Below are positions 18,529-25,987 of a DNA stretch of 64,000 nucleotides, piece after piece. Each line of letters starts with the position of its first letter. Position 1 is the first letter of the stretch. The position numbers and the translations under genes were made by a program. Under the pieces are notes generated by a model. The model saw only the letters and a program-made list of their open reading frames with translations, was not told the DNA's origin and searched no databases. The DNA comes from CALSMU01 sp965230225 (GTDB taxonomy: Bacteria > Bacteroidota > Bacteroidia > Flavobacteriales_D > Parvicellaceae). The DNA lies in contig CBDDKM010000003.1 of NCBI GenBank assembly GCA_965230225.1, forward strand, positions 1 to 64,000, written 5' to 3'.

Positions 18529-18579
18529 ATTGTGAATTCTTCAAAGCAAAATTATACTAATAGCAACTCCAGAGTCAAA

Positions 18580-19110
18580 ATGACAATACAAGAGAAGATT
18601 GATCAAGCAGTAAGAGAAGTGCCGGATTTCCCTAAAAAAGGGATTATGTTTAAAGATATTACGCCAATTTTAGAGGATCCAGTTTTGTCAGAAGAGGTGG
18701 TTGATGAGTTTGTTCAGCATGCGAAGGAAATGAGTATTGGGGCTATAGCTGGAATTGAGAGTAGAGGATTTCTATTTGGGTTTCCATTGGCCATGAAATT
18801 GGGGGTGCCATTTATTCTAATTAGAAAAAAAGGAAAGCTTCCCTATGAAACGGTTTCTTATAAATACGATCTTGAATATGGTAGTGCAGAGATAGAGATG
18901 CACGTTGATACCGTAAAGGAAGGTATGAATGTTTTGATTCATGATGATTTACTAGCTACTGGAGGAACGGCAATAGCAGCTGCGGAACTGATAAAAATGC
19001 AGGGAGGAAGTGTTGCAGGTTTTTCTTTCCTGGTGGAGCTTGGGTTTTTGAATGGAAATGAAAAGTTGTTGAACTACTCCAAAAATACATTGAGTTTAAT
19101 TAAATACTAA
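18580..19110 (+). CDS. apt: Adenine phosphoribosyltransferase
   Basis: Purine salvage: adenine plus PRPP gives AMP. It is 176 residues from ATG 18580. An upstream in-frame GTG at 18532 would add 16 low-complexity residues (Asn/Ser) unlike family members. The N-terminal VPDFPKKGIMFKDITPIL is the Apt hallmark. GIESRGFLFG (about 63) and the PRPP loop VLIHDDLLATGGTA (about 117) are intact. It sits between the HhH gene (51-base gap) and the acyl-CoA dehydrogenase (34-base gap). Confidence 0.95.
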   Translation: MTIQEKIDQAVREVPDFPKKGIMFKDITPILEDPVLSEEVVDEFVQHAKEMSIGAIAGIESRGFLFGFPLAMKLGVPFILIRKKGKLPYETVSYKYDLEYGSAEIEMHVDTVKEGMNVLIHDDLLATGGTAIAAAELIKMQGGSVAGFSFLVELGFLNGNEKLLNYSKNTLSLIKY

Positions 19111-19144
19111 AACTGCTCCGAAGGGAGTTAAAACAAACCAAAAA

Positions 19145-20284
19145 ATGAATTTTGATTTAACAGAAAACGAATTGATGATTCGTGACATGGTACGTGATTT
19201 TGCTGAAAAGGAGATCAGGCCTAACATAATGAAGTGGGATGAGTCTCAGGAATTTCCGGTGGAGCTATTTAAGAAAGCTGGAGAACTTGGGTTGATGGGA
19301 GTGTTAGTTCCGGAAGAGTACGGTGGATCAGGATTTGGTTATAACGAATACATCATGGTAATTAGAGAGATTGCTAAGGTGTGTGGTTCAATTGGTTTGT
19401 CTGTGGCAGCTCATAATTCACTATGTACCAATCATATTTTAAAGTTTGGTAACGAGGAGCAAAAGAAAAAATGGTTGCCTAAACTAGCTACAGCAGAGTG
19501 GATTGGTGCCTGGGGGTTAACGGAGCCTAATACCGGGTCGGATGCAGGAAGAATGAGATGTGTGGCTAAGCAAGATGGAGATCATTGGGTGCTTAATGGA
19601 GCTAAAACATTTATTACTCACGGTAAATCAGGAGATGTAATTGTTGTTATTGCCAGAACCGGTGAGTTGTTGGATTCACACGGAATGACTGCATTTGTAG
19701 TAGAGAGAGGAACTGAAGGGTTTTCCGCAGGAAAAAAAGAAGATAAACTAGGAATGAGAGCTTCTGAAACCGCAGAGGTTATTTTCGATAATTGTAGAGT
19801 TCATAAGGATAATGTTCTTGGGGAAGTCGGAGAAGGGTTTGTTCAGGCAATGAAAGTTTTAGATGGAGGAAGAATTTCTATTGGATCTCTAGGGCTAGGA
19901 ATTGCAGAAGGGGCATTGGAAGCTTCGATTAATTATTCGAAAGAAAGACAGCAGTTTGGAAAATCAATTTCATCATTTCAAGCTATTTCGTTTAAACTAG
20001 CGGATATGGCTACTGAAATCGAAGGTGCTAAACTATTGTTGTATCAAGCTGCGGATAAACTTATGAAAGGAGAGAAGGTGAATAAGCTTTCTGCTATGGC
20101 TAAATATAAGGCATCTGAGGTAGGGGTGATGTGTGCTACCGAAGCTGTGCAAATATTTGGAGGGTATGGATATATCAAGGAGTTCCCGGTAGAAAAATTC
20201 TTTAGAGATTCTAAGCTTTGTACTATCGGAGAGGGAACGTCTGAGATTCAGAAGTTAGTTATTTCCAGAGATTTGTTAAGGTAA
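19145..20284 (+). CDS. Acyl-CoA dehydrogenase
   Basis: FAD-dependent alpha,beta-dehydrogenation of acyl-CoA, the first step of fatty-acid or branched-chain acyl oxidation. It is 379 residues, the family length. Signatures are GAWGLTEPNTGSDAG (about 120-134), FITHGKSGDV (about 156), KLGMRASETAEVIFDNCRV (about 202) and QIFGGYGYIKEFPVEKFFRD (about 335). The catalytic glutamate lies in IGEGTSEIQK (about 362). A position in the C-terminal EGTSE marks the short-chain/butyryl group over the isovaleryl type. No electron-transfer flavoprotein genes are adjacent. Confidence 0.95.
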   Translation: MNFDLTENELMIRDMVRDFAEKEIRPNIMKWDESQEFPVELFKKAGELGLMGVLVPEEYGGSGFGYNEYIMVIREIAKVCGSIGLSVAAHNSLCTNHILKFGNEEQKKKWLPKLATAEWIGAWGLTEPNTGSDAGRMRCVAKQDGDHWVLNGAKTFITHGKSGDVIVVIARTGELLDSHGMTAFVVERGTEGFSAGKKEDKLGMRASETAEVIFDNCRVHKDNVLGEVGEGFVQAMKVLDGGRISIGSLGLGIAEGALEASINYSKERQQFGKSISSFQAISFKLADMATEIEGAKLLLYQAADKLMKGEKVNKLSAMAKYKASEVGVMCATEAVQIFGGYGYIKEFPVEKFFRDSKLCTIGEGTSEIQKLVISRDLLR

Positions 20285-20296
20285 TTCGTAATAAAG

Positions 20297-20327
20297 TTTT
20301 GAATACTAATAAATTATTTTACCTTTG
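20297..20327 (+). promoter_or_regulatory. rpsU promoter (TTTTG-N18-TACCTTTG)
   Basis: Both Bacteroidota boxes are present: TTTTG at 20297-20301 and TACCTTTG at 20320-20327, 18 bases apart. The predicted start near 20333 leaves a leader of about 50 bases before rpsU. Confidence 0.75.
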
Positions 20328-20382
20328 CCATCCGATTTTTCGGAAAAGGACAAGATAATTACCGAAGTAAAAGATAAAAGAT

Positions 20383-20571
20383 ATGTTACAAATACCTGTA
20401 AAAGAAGGAGAAAACATTGAAAGAGCGCTTAAGAAGTACAAGAAGAAATTCGAAAGAACTAAAGTGCTTAGAGAGCTTAGAAGACGTCAGCAATTCACTA
20501 AACCTTCTGTTGTGAGAAGAGAAGAGATCATCAAAGCTGCGTACAAAGAAAGAATGATGAGAGAAGAATAA
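20383..20571 (+). CDS. rpsU: 30S ribosomal protein bS21
   Basis: Small-subunit protein near the 16S rRNA 3' end. It is 62 residues and very basic (IERALKKYKKKFERTK, RELRRRQQF), the typical size. Tyr is at residue 54, the position I recall as contacting the anti-Shine-Dalgarno tail in Flavobacterium ribosomes, where bS21 helps hide that tail. Unlike the flavobacterial rpsU genes reported to carry a strong Shine-Dalgarno for autoregulation, the ten bases before ATG 20383 (AAGATAAAAG) show none. It has its own promoter and terminator. Confidence 0.95.
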   Translation: MLQIPVKEGENIERALKKYKKKFERTKVLRELRRRQQFTKPSVVRREEIIKAAYKERMMREE

Positions 20572-20593
20572 AACTTTATTCAATATATATCGT

Positions 20594-20624
20594 AAAGGGA
20601 ATGTGTAAACATTCCCTTTTTTTG
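20594..20624 (+). terminator. Intrinsic terminator of rpsU
   Basis: Perfect 11-bp stem (20594-20604 with 20609-20619), loop GTAA, then a T run. xerC starts 14 bases later. Confidence 0.93.
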
Positions 20625-20637
20625 TTTTTTAACAAAT

Positions 20638-21507
20638 ATGATCGAAGAGTTTTTAAAATATCTGACCTACGAAAAACGTTACTCTAAACATACGGTAGTT
20701 TCTTATGCTACGGATTTGAAACAGGTGTCTGCTTATTTGAGTGAGACTTTTGAATCTGAAGTAGAGGGAGCAGATCATCAAATGCTTCGGTCGTGGGTGG
20801 TTCATTTAATGGAGAGAGGGTTGGAGGCAAGATCGATAAATAGGAAGATTAGTTGTCTTAATCGGTTTTATAAGTTCTTAAAATCCAAATCGGTGATTGC
20901 TAATAATCCAATGTCGAAGGTGGTTGGGCCTAAAACAAAGAAACGTTTGCCTCAGTTTGTTAATGAGTCGGGGATGGTAAATTTGTTTGAAAAGGTAGAG
21001 TTTGAACAAAGTTTTGAGGGGGTGAGGGATGAGTTGATGATGGAGTTGTTTTATCTAACCGGTATTCGATTGTCTGAGTTGATTAATATTAAAGAGGTGG
21101 ATGTTGGAGAGGGAGAGCTAAAAGTATTAGGTAAAAGAAATAAGGAGAGGATAGTTCCATTAACTGGGTCTACCCGGAGTAAAATAGATAGGTATGTACG
21201 TGCGCGTAATGATCGATTCGAAAAATTAGGCGATGAATTGTTTGTAACCGACGCAGGGAAAAAACTATATGAAAAATTTGTGTATAGAAAGGTTAATTAT
21301 TACCTTAGTTTAGTAACGAGTCAGAGTAAAAAGAGTCCACATGTGTTGAGGCATACCTTTGCAACTCACATGTTAAATAATGGGGCGGACCTAAATGCTA
21401 TTAAGGAGATTTTAGGGCATGCAAATTTATCGGCTACTCAGGTTTATACTCATAACTCAATTGAGAAATTAAAGAATGTTTATCAACAAGCTCATCCAAG
21501 GAGCTAA
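20638..21507 (+). CDS. xerC: Site-specific tyrosine recombinase XerC/XerD
   Basis: Resolves chromosome dimers at dif together with a partner recombinase. It is 289 residues. An N-terminal SAM-like core-binding domain (about 1-85) is followed by the catalytic domain. Catalytic residues are all visible: Arg in LTGIRLSEL (about 142), Lys in VLGKRNKERIVPL (about 165), HVLRHTFATHML (about 236), LGHANLSATQVYTHN with His and the nucleophilic Tyr (about 259-273). XerC versus XerD cannot be decided from one copy, so the symbol is provisional. No integron or phage genes flank it. hpf follows after 18 bases. Confidence 0.88.
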   Translation: MIEEFLKYLTYEKRYSKHTVVSYATDLKQVSAYLSETFESEVEGADHQMLRSWVVHLMERGLEARSINRKISCLNRFYKFLKSKSVIANNPMSKVVGPKTKKRLPQFVNESGMVNLFEKVEFEQSFEGVRDELMMELFYLTGIRLSELINIKEVDVGEGELKVLGKRNKERIVPLTGSTRSKIDRYVRARNDRFEKLGDELFVTDAGKKLYEKFVYRKVNYYLSLVTSQSKKSPHVLRHTFATHMLNNGADLNAIKEILGHANLSATQVYTHNSIEKLKNVYQQAHPRS

Positions 21508-21525
21508 TTAAAAAAGTGAGGAATT

Positions 21526-21828
21526 ATGGATATTAAAATTCAAGCTATTCATTTCGATGCAGATGCTGCATTGGTGGATTTTATAGAGGAGAAAATTAAT
21601 AAGTTGAACCAATTTTTTGACCACATCATTGGTGCCGAAGTTTACTTGAAGGTAGATAAGGCCGAAAGCCATGATAATAAAATTGTAGAAATTAAAATTT
21701 TAATCCCAGGAAAGGATTTGTTTGCTTCTAAACAGTGCGGTTCTTTTGAAGAGTCTGTAGATGAGTGTGTTGGGGCTTTGAAGAAACAAGTGATCAAGCA
21801 TAAGGAGAAGCTTACCGCCAAGCATTAA
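21526..21828 (+). CDS. hpf: Ribosome hibernation-promoting factor (HPF/RaiA family)
   Basis: Binds the 30S decoding region in stationary phase and stalls translation. It is 100 residues, the short form without a C-terminal dimerisation domain. Features are the N-terminal IQAIHFDADAALVDFIEEKI, a central VYLKVDKAESHDNKIVEIKI and a basic C-terminal helix (KKQVIKHKEKL). Its likely terminator (21902-21932) overlaps the tRNA promoter. Confidence 0.93.
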   Translation: MDIKIQAIHFDADAALVDFIEEKINKLNQFFDHIIGAEVYLKVDKAESHDNKIVEIKILIPGKDLFASKQCGSFEESVDECVGALKKQVIKHKEKLTAKH

Positions 21829-21870
21829 CGGGCGAATCGAAGAAAAAATTTCAAAAAAAAATACGGATTC

Positions 21871-21901
21871 TTTGCACGCAAAGAAAACTTTTATACATTT
21901 G
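21871..21901 (+). promoter_or_regulatory. Promoter of the tRNA cluster (TTTG-N19-TACATTTG)
   Basis: TTTG at 21871-21874 and TACATTTG at 21894-21901 are 19 bases apart, an excellent match. The expected start (about 21905-21908) falls inside the left arm of the adjoining terminator hairpin. Confidence 0.75.
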
Positions 21902-21932
21902 CAGACCTTTTCACGGAAAGGTCTGTTTTTTT
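21902..21932 (+). terminator. Intrinsic terminator (hpf), overlapped by the tRNA promoter
   Basis: Perfect 9-bp stem CAGACCTTT / AAAGGTCTG (21902-21910 with 21917-21925), loop TCACGG, then seven T. RNA from upstream can fold it; RNA started at the overlapping promoter would lack part of the left arm. Confidence 0.8.
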
Positions 21933-21955
21933 ATCGGAAAAACAGAGCGAAAAAA

Positions 21956-22029
21956 GCCGATGTAGCTCAGCTGGCTAGAGCAGCTGATTTGTAATCAGCA
22001 GGTCGTGGGTTCGAGTCCCTCCATCGGCT
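21956..22029 (+). tRNA. tRNA-Thr (anticodon TGT)
   Basis: Complete cloverleaf of 74 bases: acceptor GCCGATG / CATCGGC, D arm GCTC...GAGC, anticodon stem GCTGA/TCAGC with loop TTTGTAA (TGT, reads ACA), T arm GTGGG TTCGAGT CCCTC. CCA is not encoded. Confidence 0.96.
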
Positions 22030-22057
22030 CTTTGAAGTTCTTTAAAATAACATTGTT

Positions 22058-22139
22058 GGGGAGATACTCAAGCGGTCAACGAGGTCAGACTGTAAATCTG
22101 ATGGCTTAGCCTTCGTAGGTTCGAATCCTGCTCTCCCCA
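22058..22139 (+). tRNA. tRNA-Tyr (anticodon GTA)
   Basis: Acceptor GGGGAGA / TCTCCCC, anticodon GTA in ACTGTAAAT, and a long variable arm, giving about 82 bases as expected for class II bacterial tRNA-Tyr. T loop TTCGAAT. No encoded CCA. Confidence 0.96.
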
Positions 22140-22208
22140 CTAAATGATACTAAAAGGAAATTTTTTGAATTTTTTTGAAGAAAAATTTTTCAGTTTAAAA
22201 CAAAAAAT

Positions 22209-22216
22209 TACCTTTG
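22209..22216 (+). promoter_or_regulatory. -7 box (TACCTTTG) for tRNA-Gly
   Basis: Perfect TAnnTTTG ten bases before the tRNA. At the -33 position there is TTTTTC (22186-22191) and not TTG. The upstream gap is unusually A/T rich with homopolymer runs. Confidence 0.55.
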
Positions 22217-22226
22217 GGGTCTGAAA

Positions 22227-22299
22227 GCGGGAGTAGCTCAGTTGGTAGAGCATCAGCCTTCCAAGCTGAGGGTCGCGAGTTCGAATCTCGTCTCCCGCT
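22227..22299 (+). tRNA. tRNA-Gly (anticodon TCC)
   Basis: Acceptor GCGGGAG / CTCCCGC, D arm GCTCAGTTGGTAGAGC, anticodon stem TCAGC/GCTGA with loop CTTCCAA (TCC, reads GGA), T arm GCGAG TTCGAAT CTCGT. 73 bases, no CCA. Confidence 0.96.
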
Positions 22300-22310
22300 C
22301 AAAAGAAACC

Positions 22311-22346
22311 AAAAGGAGGATTAATAGTTTATTAATTCTCCTTTTT
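22311..22346 (+). terminator. Hairpin between tRNA-Gly and tRNA-Thr
   Basis: Long stem AAAAGGAG-G-ATTAAT / ATTAAT-T-CTCCTTTT (22311-22325 with 22331-22345, one G-T pair), loop AGTTT, but only a short T run. It could be a leaky terminator or an RNase processing site, since no clear promoter lies before the next tRNA and tuf. Confidence 0.6.
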
Positions 22347-22373
22347 GTGTTTTGAAGTTTTTGTAAGAAGCTA

Positions 22374-22445
<72 letters not shown>

Positions 22446-22507
22446 CAACATTATAAAACGAATTGAATAATTTAAATAAGTAATAAATAGTATAAACACA
22501 ACAAGGT

Positions 22508-23689
22508 ATGGCTAAAGAAAATTTCGAAAGAACCAAACCACACGTGAACGTTGGAACAATCGGTCACGTAGATCACGGTAAGACTACTCTTACTGCTGCA
22601 ATTTCTAAAGTGTTGTCTGATGCAGGTCTTGCTGCAAAACAAGATTTTGATCAAATTGATAACGCTCCGGAAGAGAAAGAAAGAGGGATTACGATTAATA
22701 CTGCTCACATTGAGTATGAAACTCAAGCTCGTCACTACGCTCACGTTGACTGTCCAGGTCACGCGGATTACGTAAAGAACATGGTAACTGGAGCTGCGCA
22801 AATGGATGGAGCTATCCTTGTATGTGCTGCTACTGATGGACCAATGCCTCAAACAAGAGAGCACATCCTATTATCTCGTCAGGTAAACGTACCAAGATTG
22901 GTAGTTTTCATGAACAAGGTAGATATGGTTGATGACGAAGAGTTATTAGAGCTTGTTGAGATGGAATTAACTGACTTGTTAGAGTCTTATGGATATAACG
23001 ATACTCCAATCATTAAAGGGTCTGCTCTTGGAGCTCTTAACGGAGAGCAACAATGGGTTGACACTGTAATGGAGTTAATGAACAATGTTGATTCTTGGAT
23101 CGAAACTCCAGAAAGAGATACTGATAAGCCTTTCCTAATGTCTGTTGAGGATGTATTCTCAATTACAGGTCGTGGAACTGTTGCTACAGGAGCAATCGAA
23201 ACTGGGATCATCAACACTGGAGATGAGGTTGATATCGTAGGATTGAGAGAAGAGAAAATGACGTCAACAGTAACTGGAGTTGAGATGTTTAGAAAAATTC
23301 TTGACGAAGGTAGAGCTGGTGAGAACGTTGGACTTCTTTTAAGAGGTATCGATAAAGCTGATATCAAAAGAGGAATGGTAATCGCTAAGCCTAATTCTAT
23401 TACTCCTCACGCTAAATTTAAAGCTGAGGTGTATATCCTTAAAAAAGAAGAAGGTGGACGTCACACTCCTTTCCATAACAAATACAGACCTCAGTTCTAC
23501 TTCCGTACATTGGATGTAACAGGAACTATTAACTTAGAGGCTGGTCGTGAAATGGTAATGCCTGGTGATAACGTAACTATTGAAGTAGACTTGATTACTG
23601 CAGTAGCTATGGATAAAGGTCTTCGTTTTGCAATCCGTGAGGGTGGTAGAACAGTAGGAGCTGGTCAGGTAACTGAAATTCTTGATTAA
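22508..23689 (+). CDS. tuf: Elongation factor Tu
   Basis: GTPase that delivers aminoacyl-tRNA to the ribosome. It is 393 residues. G1 is GHVDHGKTTL (about 18-27), the switch I region is RGITINTAH, G3 is DCPGHADYVKNM (about 80), G4 is NKVD (about 135) and G5 is SAL. Domains 2 and 3 are complete (GRGTVATGAIE; ending GAGQVTEILD). It has a fuller Shine-Dalgarno-like AAGG than most genes here. It lies 62 bases after tRNA-Thr and is probably read with it. Confidence 0.98.
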   Translation: MAKENFERTKPHVNVGTIGHVDHGKTTLTAAISKVLSDAGLAAKQDFDQIDNAPEEKERGITINTAHIEYETQARHYAHVDCPGHADYVKNMVTGAAQMDGAILVCAATDGPMPQTREHILLSRQVNVPRLVVFMNKVDMVDDEELLELVEMELTDLLESYGYNDTPIIKGSALGALNGEQQWVDTVMELMNNVDSWIETPERDTDKPFLMSVEDVFSITGRGTVATGAIETGIINTGDEVDIVGLREEKMTSTVTGVEMFRKILDEGRAGENVGLLLRGIDKADIKRGMVIAKPNSITPHAKFKAEVYILKKEEGGRHTPFHNKYRPQFYFRTLDVTGTINLEAGREMVMPGDNVTIEVDLITAVAMDKGLRFAIREGGRTVGAGQVTEILD

Positions 23690-23714
23690 GAATTAAACAA
23701 TTATAATTGACAAT

Positions 23715-23747
23715 AAAGGTATCCGCCAAAAGGCGGGTTACCTTTTT
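23715..23747 (+). terminator. Intrinsic terminator of tuf
   Basis: Stem AAAGGTATCCGCC paired with GGCGGGTTACCTTT (23715-23727 with 23732-23744; one bulged T and one G-T pair), loop AAAA, then T. Confidence 0.85.
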
Positions 23748-23783
23748 GTCGTATTACGGGAAAGACGCTGTCTTGACCGAAAC

Positions 23784-23856
23784 ACGGGTGTAGCTCAGTT
23801 GGTAGAGCACTGGTCTCCAAAACCAGGTGTCGGGAGTTCGAGTCTCTCCACCCGTG
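23784..23856 (+). tRNA. tRNA-Trp (anticodon CCA)
   Basis: Acceptor ACGGGTG / CACCCGT with discriminator G, D arm GCTCAGTTGGTAGAGC, anticodon stem CTGGT/ACCAG with loop CTCCAAA (CCA), T arm CGGGAG TTCGAGT CTCTC. 73 bases, no CCA. It occupies its usual Bacteroidota position just before secE. Confidence 0.96.
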
Positions 23857-23868
23857 CTAAAAGTAATG

Positions 23869-23934
23869 CAGGTGGCAATGAATGATAGAATAAGGGAGTT
23901 CGTCCCGATAGCTATCAGGACTCTCCACCCGTGC
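23869..23934 (+). pseudogene. Remnant of a second tRNA-Trp 3' half, split by a palindromic insert
   Basis: Downstream of tRNA-Trp the same 3' sequences recur in order: CAGGTG (23869-23874), GGGAGTTCG (23894-23902) and CTCTCCACCCGTGC (23921-23934). The last two are identical to 23832-23840 and 23844-23857 in the tRNA. In the intact gene three bases separate the last two blocks. Here 18 bases do (23903-23920), forming the imperfect palindrome TCCCGATAGCTATCAGGA inside the T loop. The result is not a functional tRNA and lies in the secE leader. Confidence 0.75.
23903..23920. repeat. Short palindromic element in the tRNA-Trp remnant
   Basis: TCCCGATAGCTATCAGGA: arms TCC-GATAG / CTATC-GGA with one internal C/A mismatch. 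From memory, palindromes of this CCCGATAGCTATCGGG type are dispersed in Bacteroidota genomes; I see no second copy in the window. Confidence 0.6.
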
Positions 23935-23951
23935 AACTAAAAACTAGAAAA

Positions 23952-24185
23952 GTGGCAGGAATTAGAGCTTATATAGAAGAAACGGTTCATGAGTTGACCC
24001 AGAAGGTTTCTTGGCCAACTTGGGAAGAGTTGCAATCTAGTGCCATCATTGTATTGGTTACTAGCGTAATTATAGCATTAGCAGTTTGGGCTATGGATTA
24101 CATTTTTGGAATCCGTGCTGTAGCTGAAGATGCTTCTTTTCAATGGAGAGGAATTTTAGGATTTATATATAACCTTATTGCTTAA
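23952..24185 (+). CDS. secE: Preprotein translocase subunit SecE
   Basis: Small essential SecYEG subunit that clamps SecY. It is 77 residues from GTG 23952: an amphipathic N-terminal helix (IEETVHELTQKVSWPTWEEL), then one membrane helix (IIVLVTSVIIALAVWAMDYIF). An earlier in-frame GTG at 23931 lies in the tRNA-derived repeat and would add seven residues, which are basic and unlike family members. nusG starts two bases after the stop, the classical secE-nusG pair. Confidence 0.93.
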   Translation: MAGIRAYIEETVHELTQKVSWPTWEELQSSAIIVLVTSVIIALAVWAMDYIFGIRAVAEDASFQWRGILGFIYNLIA

Positions 24186-24187
24186 AG

Positions 24188-24739
24188 ATGGCTGAAGTAA
24201 AGAAAAGATGGTATGTGATCCGTGCCATAAGTGGTAAGGAGAAGCGTGTAAAGGAAATGCTGGAATTAGAAATTGCCAGACATAACCTTGGTGATTACAT
24301 TGAGCAAATCCTGATCCCAACAGAAAAAGTTTACCAAATTAGAAATGGTAAAAAAATTAGTAAAGAAAGAAATTATTTCCCTGGGTACGTATTGATCGAA
24401 GCTGCTCTTGTAGGAGAGGTTGAACACGTTGTTAAATCATTGAACAACGTAATCGGTTTCCTTGGAGGAGAGAAAGGTGGAGATCCACTTCCAATGAGAA
24501 TGGCGGAAGTGAACAGAATCTTAGGAAAAGTTGATGAATTGGCTGAAACAGATGCAGAGATGAGTGTTCCTTATGTAGTAGGAGAATCTGTTAAGGTGGT
24601 TGATGGTCCATTTAATAACTTCAATGGAATCATCGAAGAAATCAACGAAGAGAAAAAGAAACTTAAGGTTATGGTTAAGATCTTCGGACGTAAAACTCCA
24701 CTTGAACTTAACTATATGCAAGTAGAAAAAGAAGGATAA
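24188..24739 (+). CDS. nusG: Transcription termination/antitermination factor NusG
   Basis: Binds RNA polymerase and couples it to Rho or the ribosome. It is 183 residues. The NGN domain (KKRWYVIRAISGKEKRVKE at 5-23, then RNYFPGYVLIE) is followed by a KOW domain near 130-180 (VVDGPFNNFNGIIEEINEE). The length is normal for the family, and it sits directly between secE and rplK. Confidence 0.97.
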   Translation: MAEVKKRWYVIRAISGKEKRVKEMLELEIARHNLGDYIEQILIPTEKVYQIRNGKKISKERNYFPGYVLIEAALVGEVEHVVKSLNNVIGFLGGEKGGDPLPMRMAEVNRILGKVDELAETDAEMSVPYVVGESVKVVDGPFNNFNGIIEEINEEKKKLKVMVKIFGRKTPLELNYMQVEKEG

Positions 24740-24805
24740 AGATCTTGTAATTTTTAGACGATTAAAGCTTCCCGTTCTATCTATTACAGTTTTAAATAAA
24801 TAACA

Positions 24806-25249
24806 ATGGCAAAAGAAGTAAGTGGATTAATTAAACTTCAAATCCGAGGAGGAGCTGCCAATCCATCTCCACCGGTAGGACCTGCATTGGGTGCTAAAGG
24901 TGTGAATATCATGGAGTTCTGTAAGCAATTTAATGCTAGAACCCAGGATAAAGCTGGTAAGGTACTTCCTGCTGTTATTACGGTATATTCCGATAAGTCT
25001 TTTGAGTTTGTCATCAAAACTCCACCAGCTGCAGTGCAGTTATTGGAGGCTGCTAAATTGAAGAAAGGATCTTCTGAGTCTAACAAAGACAAAGTAGGTT
25101 CTGTTACTTGGGATCAAGTAAGAGCAATTGCAGAAGACAAAATGGCCGATCTTAACTGTTTCGAAGTAGAATCAGGAATGAGAATGGTTGCTGGTACAGC
25201 CAGAAGTATGGGAATTAACGTGAAAGGAACAGCTCCTTGGAGCGAATAA
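24806..25249 (+). CDS. rplK: 50S ribosomal protein uL11
   Basis: Forms the GTPase-associated centre with 23S rRNA. It is 147 residues. The N-terminal IKLQIRGGAANPSPPVGPAL and NIMEFCKQFNARTQ are diagnostic, as is the C-terminal GTARSMGINVKG rRNA-binding helix. It follows nusG by 66 bases and precedes rplA by 24, forming the usual L11-L1 pair. Confidence 0.98.
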   Translation: MAKEVSGLIKLQIRGGAANPSPPVGPALGAKGVNIMEFCKQFNARTQDKAGKVLPAVITVYSDKSFEFVIKTPPAAVQLLEAAKLKKGSSESNKDKVGSVTWDQVRAIAEDKMADLNCFEVESGMRMVAGTARSMGINVKGTAPWSE

Positions 25250-25273
25250 TTAATCTGAACAAACAGAAAAATT

Positions 25274-25969
25274 ATGGCACTGACGAAGAAGAGAAAAGAG
25301 GCTCTAGCCAAATATGACTCTCAAAAGGTATATTCTTTGGGAGAAGCTTCTCAGCTCGTTAAGGAATTAACAAATACTAACTTTGATTCATCTATTGATC
25401 TTGCTGTGAGATTAGGGGTTGACCCACGTAAAGCCAATCAAATGGTTCGTGGTACAGTTTCTCTTCCACACGGTACAGGGAAAGATGTAAAGGTATTGGT
25501 ACTTTGTACTCCTGACAAAGAACAAGAAGCAAAAGACGCAGGTGCTGACTATGTAGGGTTAGATGAATACATCACCAAAATCAAAGGAGGATGGACTGAT
25601 GTAGACGTTATTATAACCATGCCATCTGTTATGGGAAAAGTAGGTGCTCTAGGTCGTATTTTAGGACCAAGAGGATTAATGCCAAACCCAAAAACAGGAA
25701 CGGTAACTATGAACGTTGGACAAGCGGTAACAGACGTGAAAGCTGGTAAGATTGACTTTAAAGTTGATAAGTACGGGATTATTCACGCAGCTGTTGGTAA
25801 AGCTTCTTTCGAACAAGAAAAGATCATAGATAATGCAAGAGAATTGATTTCTACGCTAATGAAACTTAAACCATCTTCGGTGAAAGGTACGTACGTAAAG
25901 AGTATTACGATTTCAAGTACAATGAGCCCTGGTGTTAAAGTTGAGCCGAAATCAGTTGATGCTGCATAA
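25274..25969 (+). CDS. rplA: 50S ribosomal protein uL1
   Basis: L1-stalk protein that binds 23S rRNA and, in many bacteria, represses its own operon mRNA. It is 231 residues. Features are FDSSIDLAVRLGVDPRKANQ (about 37), RGTVSLPHGTGK (about 57), GRILGPRGLMPNPKTGTV (about 128) and the C-terminal YVKSITISSTMSPGVKV. No L1-target mimic was obvious in the short rplK-rplA gap. Confidence 0.98.
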   Translation: MALTKKRKEALAKYDSQKVYSLGEASQLVKELTNTNFDSSIDLAVRLGVDPRKANQMVRGTVSLPHGTGKDVKVLVLCTPDKEQEAKDAGADYVGLDEYITKIKGGWTDVDVIITMPSVMGKVGALGRILGPRGLMPNPKTGTVTMNVGQAVTDVKAGKIDFKVDKYGIIHAAVGKASFEQEKIIDNARELISTLMKLKPSSVKGTYVKSITISSTMSPGVKVEPKSVDAA

Positions 25970-25987
25970 TCTATTAAATTTTAGAAA

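Noticed and set aside
20638..21507. Integrase of a mobile element next to a tRNA cluster
   Set aside because: The recombinase has XerC/D length and residues, sits between rpsU and hpf, and no other mobile-element gene or att pair flanks it.
22140..22226. Small RNA gene in the homopolymer-rich gap before tRNA-Gly
   Set aside because: Only A/T-runs and a weak possible stem are visible; nothing supports a defined RNA.
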